From: Actinomycetota bacterium
GTDB taxonomy: Bacteria > Actinomycetota > Actinomycetes > S36-B12
Reading direction: 5' to 3'
DNA: 19,761 bases
NCBI GenBank assembly: GCA_947499275.1
Contig: CANMNM010000006.1
Location: 1-19,761 of the forward strand
Part shown: piece by piece, positions 14,549 to 19,761 of the stretch
Numbering within the stretch: the first letter of the stretch is position 1
Layout: each line of letters starts with the position of its first letter
Notes under the pieces: generated by a model
Database searches by the model: none
Told to the model about the DNA's origin: nothing
What the model saw: the letters and a program-made list of their open reading frames with translations, nothing else
Position numbers and translations under genes: made by a program

Positions 14549-15313
14549 ATGTTGCTAGAAAACAAAAATATTTTGATTACGGGTGTTCTCACAGATCAGT
14601 CGATTGCATTTCACGTTGCACGACTCGCGCAAGAGCAAGGTGCGACTGTTGTTTTGACGTCTTTCGGTCGAACGATGTCCTTAACTAAACGCAGTGCCGC
14701 ACGTTTGCCCAAGGAAGTTGCAATCATCGAACTTGATGTGACCTCCCAAGAGGATCTTGATTCCTTGGCTGATCGCGTACGTCAGCATGTTCCCAACCTT
14801 GATGGGGTTCTGCATTCAATTGGCTTTGCACCCGAGAGTGCACTCGGGGGAAATTTTCTTCACACTCCATGGGAGGACGTTTCCACAGCAATGCAGATTT
14901 CAACATTCTCGTTTAAGTCATTAGCTGTCGCATGTCAGCCACTTTTGGGTCAGGGAAGTTCAATTGTCGGCCTTGACTTTGATGCAACGGTTGCCTGGCC
15001 GACCTATGACTGGATGGGTGTTGCTAAAGCGGCACTTGAAAGCACATCGAGGTATTTGGCAAGGGATTTAGGTCCCCTAGGTATCCGGGTAAATCTCGTT
15101 GCCGCGGGGCCAATTCGAACAATGGCTGCCAAAAGCATTCCAGGTTTTGAGGAATTTGAAAATATTTGGCAAGAACGTGCACCATTAGGCTGGGATGTAA
15201 GTGATCCAACGGCTGCAGCACAAGCCTGTGTTGTTCTTTTTTCAGATTGGCTACCAGCAACAAGTGGTGAGATGATCCACGTTGACGGTGGAATGCATTC
15301 ACAGGGTTCTTAA
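14549..15313 (+). CDS. fabI: FabI, NADH-dependent enoyl-ACP reductase (InhA-like)
   Basis: Last reductive step of the fatty acid elongation cycle. The 254 residues align throughout with mycobacterial InhA: TGVLTDQSIAFHVARLAQEQGA (11-32), HSIGF (89-93), GLDFD with F144 (141-145), and catalytic Y153 and K160 (YDWMGVAKAALES), then NLVAAGPIRT (182-191) and SDWLPAT (232-238). S90 and S18 match InhA S94 and S20-region positions that contact NADH. GAGGAGAG at 14540-14547 is a strong but close ribosome site before the ATG. Two InhA substrate-loop residues are missing relative to the long mycobacterial form. Its TAA overlaps the convergent serB stop. Confidence 0.94.
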   Translation: MLLENKNILITGVLTDQSIAFHVARLAQEQGATVVLTSFGRTMSLTKRSAARLPKEVAIIELDVTSQEDLDSLADRVRQHVPNLDGVLHSIGFAPESALGGNFLHTPWEDVSTAMQISTFSFKSLAVACQPLLGQGSSIVGLDFDATVAWPTYDWMGVAKAALESTSRYLARDLGPLGIRVNLVAAGPIRTMAAKSIPGFEEFENIWQERAPLGWDVSDPTAAAQACVVLFSDWLPATSGEMIHVDGGMHSQGS

Positions 15314-16521
15314 ACTGATTTTTCCCTATCGGATCGAACTATCTCGTCGCGTGTAATGCCAAGTAAATAGAGCACGGAATCCAGATAAGGGACGTTTACG
15401 GTGGTATCGGCACTCTCGCGCAGTGCCAGCTTTGCGTTGAACGCAACCCCTAGACCAGCTTCAGAAATCATGTCGATGTCGTTTGCGCCGTCTCCGATTG
15501 CAATTGTTCGTCGGTTCGGAATATTAAACTCTGTTGCGAAATCAATCAGCGCCTGGCGCTTACCTTCACGGTCAATAATTGGCCCAACAAGTCTGCCCGT
15601 TAATTTCCCATCAATGACCTCGAGGGTGTTAGCCCGGATACCGCTCACACCGAGATCTTTGGCGATCGGTTCGATCACATTAGTGAAACCGCCGGAAACT
15701 AAGACAATGCGATAACCCAATCGATTTAATGTGCGACAGAGCGTGCGAGCACCCGGCGTGAGGGTCACCATTTCTCGGACCTGGTCCAACAGGCTTGCGG
15801 GAGAGCCCGCGAGAAGTGTCACCCTGGCCATTAGGGACGCAGCGAAATCAAGCTCTCCATTCATGGCTGCTCGGGTTATTTCACTCACTTGTGGGCCGAC
15901 ACCGGCTAACTCAGCGAGCAAATCGACGACTTCCTCTTGAATAAGGGTTGAATCGACATCAAGAACCACTAGGTATTGGCCCCGTGCTTCCAAGGCGACA
16001 TCTTGAACGGAAATATCAACTTGGCACCTGGCTGAAACCTCCGCGAGTGGGCGCCTTAAACCACTGGGGGCCACTCCAGAACCCTCGAAACGAATTGCCG
16101 TGACCGGGTAATCAGCGATCCGGTGAATACGATCAAGGTTTCCACCATGATCGGCAATTGTCGAAGTGACGATGCTGATGCATTCTGGGTGAAGAGGGGC
16201 TCCCATAACGATCACCTGAAATTTGTCGGGGGTGTGATCGGCTCCTAATGTCGCAACAGGGCGGGTAGTGACCTCCATATTTCGATCACTCGCTGCCATT
16301 CGAACGTCTTTGCGAACTGATTCGAGAACATCTGATGCCATCGAGTCAGAGACGGTAGGGTCAATTTCAACGGCGATCGCCAAGGTCAGGTGGCCTCGGA
16401 CAACAAGTTGCTCCATATCAATGACAACCACGGGTGAGGGAGCAAGCGCTTCGAAGATGGCACTGGTTAGTCCCGGTGCGTCAATTCCACTCACGGTTAT
16501 GAGCAATGTGCGATCAATCAC
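15310..16521 (-). CDS. serB: SerB, phosphoserine phosphatase with amino-terminal ACT domains
   Basis: Final step of serine synthesis, hydrolysis of phosphoserine. Of 403 residues, about 1-90 and 98-180 look like two ACT-type regulatory domains, as in mycobacterial SerB2, which senses serine. The HAD phosphatase domain follows: DVDST with nucleophile D188 and acid D190 (188-192), SGGF (276-279), K321, and GDGANDIDM (343-351). The start is GTG at 16521-16519, with TAGGCT exactly six bases upstream and no Shine-Dalgarno sequence. It is convergent with fabI; both stop codons use the TTAA at 15310-15313. It stands alone, not in an operon. Confidence 0.95.
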   Translation of the reverse strand: MIDRTLLITVSGIDAPGLTSAIFEALAPSPVVVIDMEQLVVRGHLTLAIAVEIDPTVSDSMASDVLESVRKDVRMAASDRNMEVTTRPVATLGADHTPDKFQVIVMGAPLHPECISIVTSTIADHGGNLDRIHRIADYPVTAIRFEGSGVAPSGLRRPLAEVSARCQVDISVQDVALEARGQYLVVLDVDSTLIQEEVVDLLAELAGVGPQVSEITRAAMNGELDFAASLMARVTLLAGSPASLLDQVREMVTLTPGARTLCRTLNRLGYRIVLVSGGFTNVIEPIAKDLGVSGIRANTLEVIDGKLTGRLVGPIIDREGKRQALIDFATEFNIPNRRTIAIGDGANDIDMISEAGLGVAFNAKLALRESADTTVNVPYLDSVLYLLGITRDEIVRSDREKSV

Positions 16522-16527
16522 TAGTCA

Positions 16528-16533
16528 AGCCTA
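16528..16533 (-). promoter_or_regulatory. -10 box (TAGGCT) of a leaderless promoter for serB
   Basis: On the minus strand TAGGCT is followed by TGACTA and then the GTG start of serB, again a six-base spacing. TTGGAC a little upstream (reverse of 16538-16544) is too near to be its -35 box. Confidence 0.55.
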
Positions 16534-16549
16534 AGACTCTGTCCAACAA

Positions 16550-16576
16550 TTCACAGCTATGGTCTCTCAATAGGCT
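16550..16576 (+). promoter_or_regulatory. Candidate promoter of the two-TM protein/phosphatidyltransferase unit
   Basis: TTCACA at 16550-16555 and TAGGCT at 16571-16576 are 15 bases apart and would start a transcript near 16583, giving a leader of about 33 bases with the ribosome site AAAGGGG at 16603-16609. It lies divergent to the serB promoter. Confidence 0.45.
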
Positions 16577-16615
16577 AGATCGCGTCGGGCTTGGGATTTA
16601 AGAAAGGGGTGAGGT

Positions 16616-17284
16616 GTGAGGCGCTTTCGAAAGATAGTCGCAATTTTTGCACTCACCATGTTATTGATCTCAGCACTGCTGGCAGGCGTGATTGCAGTTT
16701 TCGTTTACGCAACTTTTGGCTCAGATCGATCACTTGTCGCATCCGGCCCGAGGATCAATTCTTCGGAATTGCAATCGTGTTCGGCAGTGCTCATTGACGT
16801 GGAGCGAATTGAAATTAGCGGCCCCAATAACCTCTTGCTACTGCCCAATGCTCGAGAGGAAATCGAGATCACCCTATCGCCGGAAGTCGAATTCAATGCT
16901 GGACTAATGCCTCGTGAATCTGTCGATGCAGCCATATTGGGGCACGACACCTGCATCGTGGCGTTTGAATCAAACTCTTGGGCTGTGATGCACAGTGCAC
17001 TCGGGGAACCTTGGTTGACACTTGGCGAGAGCGAGGGATTCACGGTCAGCGGGACAGGGACATCGATATCTTTTGATCTGGCTCAATCCTCCGAGTCATC
17101 ACTAATTATTGCTACCTCAGACGAAAGTGTTCCCATTCAACAGATTCAATTGAATGCTGAAATAAGTTATTCACAAGGGAACGTTTGGGCTGTTGGATTA
17201 CTCATCACCGCAGCAGTTCTTGTCTGGCTTTTCATAGTGCTTACTGTTCTGTTCATTGTTCACTCGAGGAAAGGACTTCGCTGA
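16616..17284 (+). CDS. Unrecognised two-TM protein with large extracytoplasmic domain
   Basis: I do not recognise this 222-residue protein. It has a basic start (MRRFRK), a membrane segment at about 7-31, an exported middle region of about 155 residues rich in Ser, Glu and beta-type segments, and a second membrane segment at about 191-215 ending in a basic tail (HSRKGLR). C55 and C113, both in the exported part, could form a disulfide. The start is GTG at 16616 with AAAGGGG six bases upstream. The stop overlaps the ATG of the phosphatidyltransferase gene by one base (TGATG), so the two are translated together; a role at the membrane, perhaps in envelope lipid biology, is inference from that pairing. 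Confidence 0.75.
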   Translation: MRRFRKIVAIFALTMLLISALLAGVIAVFVYATFGSDRSLVASGPRINSSELQSCSAVLIDVERIEISGPNNLLLLPNAREEIEITLSPEVEFNAGLMPRESVDAAILGHDTCIVAFESNSWAVMHSALGEPWLTLGESEGFTVSGTGTSISFDLAQSSESSLIIATSDESVPIQQIQLNAEISYSQGNVWAVGLLITAAVLVWLFIVLTVLFIVHSRKGLR

Positions 17285-17856
17285 TGAACCCCTGGCGCCC
17301 GTGGACTATCGCCAATGCGGTCACACTTCTGCGCCTTCTCGGTATACCGCTGTTCCTTTATCTGTTACTCGCCCGGGAGAATTACTTCTGGTCATTATGT
17401 GTCCTGATAATTGCCGGGGTCACTGATTGGGTGGATGGCTTCTTGGCCCGAAAGTTCAATCAAATCAGTCGATTAGGCGTCCTACTTGACCCCATGGTTG
17501 ACCGTCTGTACATCGCAGCGACGGTACTCGGATTGGCCCTGGCACATCTGATTCCGTGGTGGCTCGTGATCCTGATAGCGCTCCGAGACGTTGCACTTCT
17601 GGCGTTGATCCCTTCACTGCGGAAAATGGGGATCGCGGCGTTGCCGGTCACCTACATTGGCAAGGTAGCCACCTTTGCATTGCTGTGGGGATTCCCGCTG
17701 ATTCTCCTTGGCGGGCTCGATGGCACCCTAGCGACAGTTATGGCGGCCTCCGGATGGGCATTTGCATTATGGGGGACTTATCTGTATTGGTGGGCCGGCG
17801 TGAGGTATTTTATTCAGACCCGTACATTGTTAGAGGATCACAGTCGCAAAGGATAG
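17284..17856 (+). CDS. CDP-alcohol phosphatidyltransferase (PgsA/cardiolipin synthase type)
   Basis: Membrane enzyme joining a CDP-diacylglycerol to an alcohol acceptor to make phospholipid. The 190 residues contain the full family motif D48-x2-D51-G52-x2-A55-R56-x8-G65-x3-D69-x3-D73, whose aspartates bind metal and activate the acceptor. About six membrane segments are visible. I chose ATG at 17284, overlapping the preceding stop; the frame is open 33 codons further back, but that part lies in the upstream gene and is unlike the family. Position near gcvH-garA-ftsR matches mycobacterial pgsA2 (Rv1822). Whether the product is phosphatidylglycerophosphate or cardiolipin cannot be told from sequence alone. 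Confidence 0.9.
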   Translation: MNPWRPWTIANAVTLLRLLGIPLFLYLLLARENYFWSLCVLIIAGVTDWVDGFLARKFNQISRLGVLLDPMVDRLYIAATVLGLALAHLIPWWLVILIALRDVALLALIPSLRKMGIAALPVTYIGKVATFALLWGFPLILLGGLDGTLATVMAASGWAFALWGTYLYWWAGVRYFIQTRTLLEDHSRKG

Positions 17857-17859
17857 GCT
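17854..17859 (+). promoter_or_regulatory. -10 box (TAGGCT) of a leaderless promoter for gcvH
   Basis: TAGGCT is followed by six bases (TTTGTC) and the gcvH ATG at 17866. Its first three bases are also the TAG stop codon of the phosphatidyltransferase gene. No Shine-Dalgarno sequence is present before gcvH. Confidence 0.55.
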
Positions 17860-17865
17860 TTTGTC

Positions 17866-18249
17866 ATGACCCCTGAAGAATTGTCCTACACCTCGGATCA
17901 CGAATGGGTACGACTCAATGAAGATGGCAATGCGGTTTTTGGCATAACGTTTTACGCCCAGGACGCACTCGGAGATATCGTTTACGTCTCACTACCCTCA
18001 GTGGGCGAGGAGCTAACAGCAGGAACCTCTTGTGGTGAGGTGGAATCAACCAAAAGTGTCAGCGACCTATTCGCCCCCATTGACGGCACAGTCGTAGCAG
18101 TCAATCCTGAGCTTGAAGCCAACCCTGAATTGATTAATTCGTCGCCGTATTTCCATGGGTGGATGGTAGAAATTGAGCCAGACATTCCTCAGCAAATTGA
18201 CGGGCTCCTTAGTTCCGCCGATTACAATGCATTGATCAACAAGGCCTAG
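17866..18249 (+). CDS. gcvH: GcvH, glycine cleavage system H protein
   Basis: Lipoylated carrier that shuttles the aminomethyl group between the P, T and L proteins of glycine cleavage. The 127 residues match the family in length; lipoylation is expected at K63 in VESTKSVSD. SDHEWVR (10-16), GITFYAQDALGDIVYVSLP (26-44) and the final SPYFHGWM block are typical. The gcvP and gcvT genes are not in this window; in many actinobacteria gcvH sits apart from them next to garA, as here. A lipoyl-relay role is an alternative if the cleavage system is absent from the genome. Confidence 0.95.
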   Translation: MTPEELSYTSDHEWVRLNEDGNAVFGITFYAQDALGDIVYVSLPSVGEELTAGTSCGEVESTKSVSDLFAPIDGTVVAVNPELEANPELINSSPYFHGWMVEIEPDIPQQIDGLLSSADYNALINKA

Positions 18250-18258
18250 GAATTTCCC

Positions 18259-18750
18259 ATGCAGTGCGCCGTATGTGACGAGAGCGTTGTGCCGAGTGAT
18301 CGTTTCTGCTCGTCGTGTGGCGCTCCGGTCGAATTCGGCATGGGGGAGTTGGGAATTGAACAAACAGGCGCCATCACCTCAATAATTAGCACCGGAACCG
18401 GACCTGTAGCTGTTGGCACAGGAGTTCACCGGGATCTACCCAGCGGAGCGGCCATGTTGGTCGTGCATCGAGGGCCTGGTGAGGGCACGGAATATAGCTT
18501 GCATCCCCGCAGTGAGGTAATCATTGTTGGTCGCGCCGAAGAATGTGACGTATTTCTCGACGACGTCACCGTCAGTCGACGCCATGCAGAGTTTCGGCAT
18601 GGCGCTCAAGGCTGGAGTGTTCAAGATGTCGGCAGTCTCAACGGAACGTATGTTAATCGTGTGAGAGTTGATGATCAACAACTGCGCGGAGGAGATGAAG
18701 TCCAGATCGGGAAGTTCCGTTTCATTTTTCTAGTTGGCGTGGAAGGCTAA
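18259..18750 (+). CDS. garA: GarA/OdhI-like FHA protein with amino-terminal zinc ribbon
   Basis: Likely regulator of 2-oxoglutarate/glutamate metabolism under Ser/Thr kinase control, as GarA and OdhI are. The FHA domain (about 63-160) closely resembles GarA: VGRAEECDVFLDDVTVSRRH with R92, S106, R107 and H109, then GSLNGTYVNR (125-134) and GDEVQIGKFR (145-154). Unlike classical GarA, it begins with a zinc ribbon, C3-x2-C6 and C17-x2-C20. The kinase motif ETTS is not intact; AITS (38-41) stands in about its place, keeping only the second Thr. The ATG has AGGAA six bases upstream. Order gcvH-garA-ftsR is the mycobacterial one. It could act as an adaptor for a different set of partners. Confidence 0.88.
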   Translation: MQCAVCDESVVPSDRFCSSCGAPVEFGMGELGIEQTGAITSIISTGTGPVAVGTGVHRDLPSGAAMLVVHRGPGEGTEYSLHPRSEVIIVGRAEECDVFLDDVTVSRRHAEFRHGAQGWSVQDVGSLNGTYVNRVRVDDQQLRGGDEVQIGKFRFIFLVGVEG

Positions 18751-19448
18751 TGACTTCGCAGCCAGAAAATACTTTGAGTATCGGTGAGGTACTCAGTATG
18801 CTAAAAAAGGATTTCCCTGATGTCTCAATCAGCAAGATTCGATTTCTGGAAACCGAAGGACTAATTACTCCTTCGCGAACTGCATCCGGATATCGACGTT
18901 TTGACACCCACGATGTAGCCCGCTTGCGTGCAATTTTAACTTTGCAGCGTGATCAATATTTGCCTCTGAAAGTTATTAAAGATCAACTTGATGAAAAGCA
19001 GGAGCAAGCAGGTCTTGCCGTCCCCATGTCTTCCGGATTGGGAGTTCGCCCCGATGATTTTCGTCCAGGCGCGGGGAAAGTCCGCCTCACTCGAAGTGAG
19101 CTTGCTGAGGAGACCCTGCTGTCGGAGGCCCTGATAGCCGCGTTAGAAAAAGAGGGCCTGGTCTGGACAAATGCAACGGGCCACTACGACGAGGATGCGG
19201 TACACATCTGCATGATCGCCGCCAAACTTTCCGAGTTTGGGGTGGAAGCGCGACACCTTCGTTCATTTAGAGTTGTTGCCAATCGCGAGTCTGGTTTGGT
19301 TGAACAGATCGCCACCCCCTACTCGCATCCTCGTGATCGCGATGCCAAGGCTCGAGCGCAGCAAACAGTACGTGAATTGGCCTCACTTTTTGTCCAACTG
19401 CATGCGGCACTCCTCCGAGCTGAGCTAATTAAGTCGGGAAGTGGCTAA
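18750..19448 (+). CDS. ftsR: FtsR, MerR family transcriptional regulator
   Basis: Cytoplasmic DNA-binding protein of 232 residues. A MerR winged helix spans about 9-80 (SIGEVLSML, the recognition part RFLETEGLITPSRTASGYRRF, then DVARLRAILTLQRD). The rest (115-230) is a helical effector/dimer region without the cysteine metal-binding motifs of metal-sensing MerR proteins. It corresponds to M. tuberculosis Rv1828 and to FtsR of Corynebacterium glutamicum, an activator of ftsZ. Its ATG shares one base with the stop of the FHA gene (TAATG). That it also controls ftsZ here is inference from orthology; ftsZ is not in the window. Confidence 0.88.
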   Translation: MTSQPENTLSIGEVLSMLKKDFPDVSISKIRFLETEGLITPSRTASGYRRFDTHDVARLRAILTLQRDQYLPLKVIKDQLDEKQEQAGLAVPMSSGLGVRPDDFRPGAGKVRLTRSELAEETLLSEALIAALEKEGLVWTNATGHYDEDAVHICMIAAKLSEFGVEARHLRSFRVVANRESGLVEQIATPYSHPRDRDAKARAQQTVRELASLFVQLHAALLRAELIKSGSG

Positions 19449-19464
19449 ATTTTTGGTCAGGGTC

Positions 19465-19470
19465 TAGCCT
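19465..19470 (+). promoter_or_regulatory. -10 box (TAGCCT) of a leaderless promoter for the DUF151 gene
   Basis: TAGCCT is followed by six bases (TATCGC) and the ATG at 19477. It lies in the 28-base gap after ftsR. There is no Shine-Dalgarno sequence before the start, so direct leaderless translation is likely. Confidence 0.55.
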
Positions 19471-19476
19471 TATCGC

Positions 19477-19761
19477 ATGATCCCCGTAATTGTTGCTGGT
19501 GTCCGGATGGAAATGCCTTCGAATACCCCCATCGTGCTACTCAATGAAATTGATGGCACCCGGTATCTTCCTATTTGGGTTGGAGCAGTGGAAGCCACCG
19601 CAATTGCTTATGCCCAGCAAGATGTCACCCCACCGCGGCCCATGACCCACGATCTGATGGTCGATTTGATTAAGGAGCTGGGCGCCCAACTCAGTGGCGT
19701 GAGAATCACCGCCTTGACAGATGGAGTTTTCTTCGCGGTTATGGACCTGACGACCGCTGAT
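19477..19761 (+). CDS. Bifunctional nuclease (DUF151/BFN) family protein, partial
   Basis: Open from ATG at 19477 to the window end: 95 codons without a stop, the rest lying beyond. The start MIPVIVAGVRMEMPSNTPIVLLNE, then RYLPIWVGAVEATAIAYAQQ and PRPMTHDLM, is the typical opening of the DUF151 family, matching M. tuberculosis Rv1829, which also follows the MerR gene. A plant member was reported to have DNase and RNase activity, but the bacterial role is unsettled. Confidence 0.9.
   Translation, partial: MIPVIVAGVRMEMPSNTPIVLLNEIDGTRYLPIWVGAVEATAIAYAQQDVTPPRPMTHDLMVDLIKELGAQLSGVRITALTDGVFFAVMDLTTAD

Noticed and set aside
15401..16534. Several open plus-strand frames opposite serB
   Set aside because: serB has all HAD motifs and ACT domains on the minus strand; the opposite frames are Ser/Arg-rich shadow products.
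17185..17283. Longer start for the phosphatidyltransferase
   Set aside because: The added 33 residues come from another frame of the upstream membrane protein gene, and the TGATG junction at 17282-17286 is a typical coupled start.
1..19761. tRNA or rRNA genes, CRISPR arrays, insertion sequences, phage or toxin-antitoxin genes
   Set aside because: None was recognised by eye: all gaps are short (under about 100 bases), and no transposase, integrase or repeat-spacer pattern was found.

Overview
The window comes from a chromosome of an actinobacterium (Actinomycetota). This follows from the gene content and order: sufR-sufB-sufD-Rieske-sufC-sufS-sufU-sufT, an InhA-type enoyl reductase, and the block pgsA-like/gcvH/garA-like/ftsR/DUF151, which is the order known around Mycobacterium tuberculosis Rv1822-Rv1829. 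Base composition looks near even rather than GC-rich, genes are tightly packed, and no gap exceeds about 100 bases. A small-genome aquatic actinobacterium would fit, but that lineage guess is inference. No tRNA, rRNA, CRISPR array, insertion sequence or phage gene was seen; this is core chromosome.

Layout. 16-1700 (minus): an ABC transporter permease and ATPase. 1773-8140 (plus): a complete SUF iron-sulfur assembly operon of eight genes, almost all overlapping by 1-8 bases, headed by its own Fe-S-sensing repressor SufR. 8178-12459 (plus): an ABC-F translation ATPase, an enoyl-CoA hydratase-like protein and an ABC exporter. 12449-13554 (minus): a SURF1 cytochrome oxidase assembly factor and a DUF3099 membrane protein. 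13608-15313 (plus): dodecin, FabG and an InhA-like FabI. 15310-16521 (minus): SerB phosphoserine phosphatase, meeting fabI tail to tail on a shared TTAA. 16616-17856 (plus): an unrecognised two-TM protein and a CDP-alcohol phosphatidyltransferase. 17866-19761 (plus): GcvH, a zinc-ribbon/FHA GarA-like protein, the MerR regulator FtsR, and the first 95 codons of a DUF151 bifunctional-nuclease protein that runs off the end.

How it works together. The SUF genes form one translationally coupled unit: SufS takes sulfur from cysteine, SufU relays it, SufBCD is the scaffold, SufT helps maturation, and SufR closes the feedback loop. The dodecin-fabG-fabI unit couples flavin storage or buffering with two reductive steps of type II fatty acid synthesis.

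The most striking non-coding pattern is promoter architecture. The hexamer TAGNCT occurs exactly six bases before the start codon of six genes on both strands, with no Shine-Dalgarno sequence in most of them, which points to widespread leaderless mRNAs. One such box (TAGCCTA) reads as a -10 element on both strands between DUF3099 and dodecin and lies next to a perfect 8-2-8 inverted repeat. I found no convincing wholly new multi-gene system. The best leads are this promoter/operator region, the zinc-ribbon GarA variant, a tandem repeat before SURF1, and a perfect 13-bp hairpin inside the ABC exporter gene.
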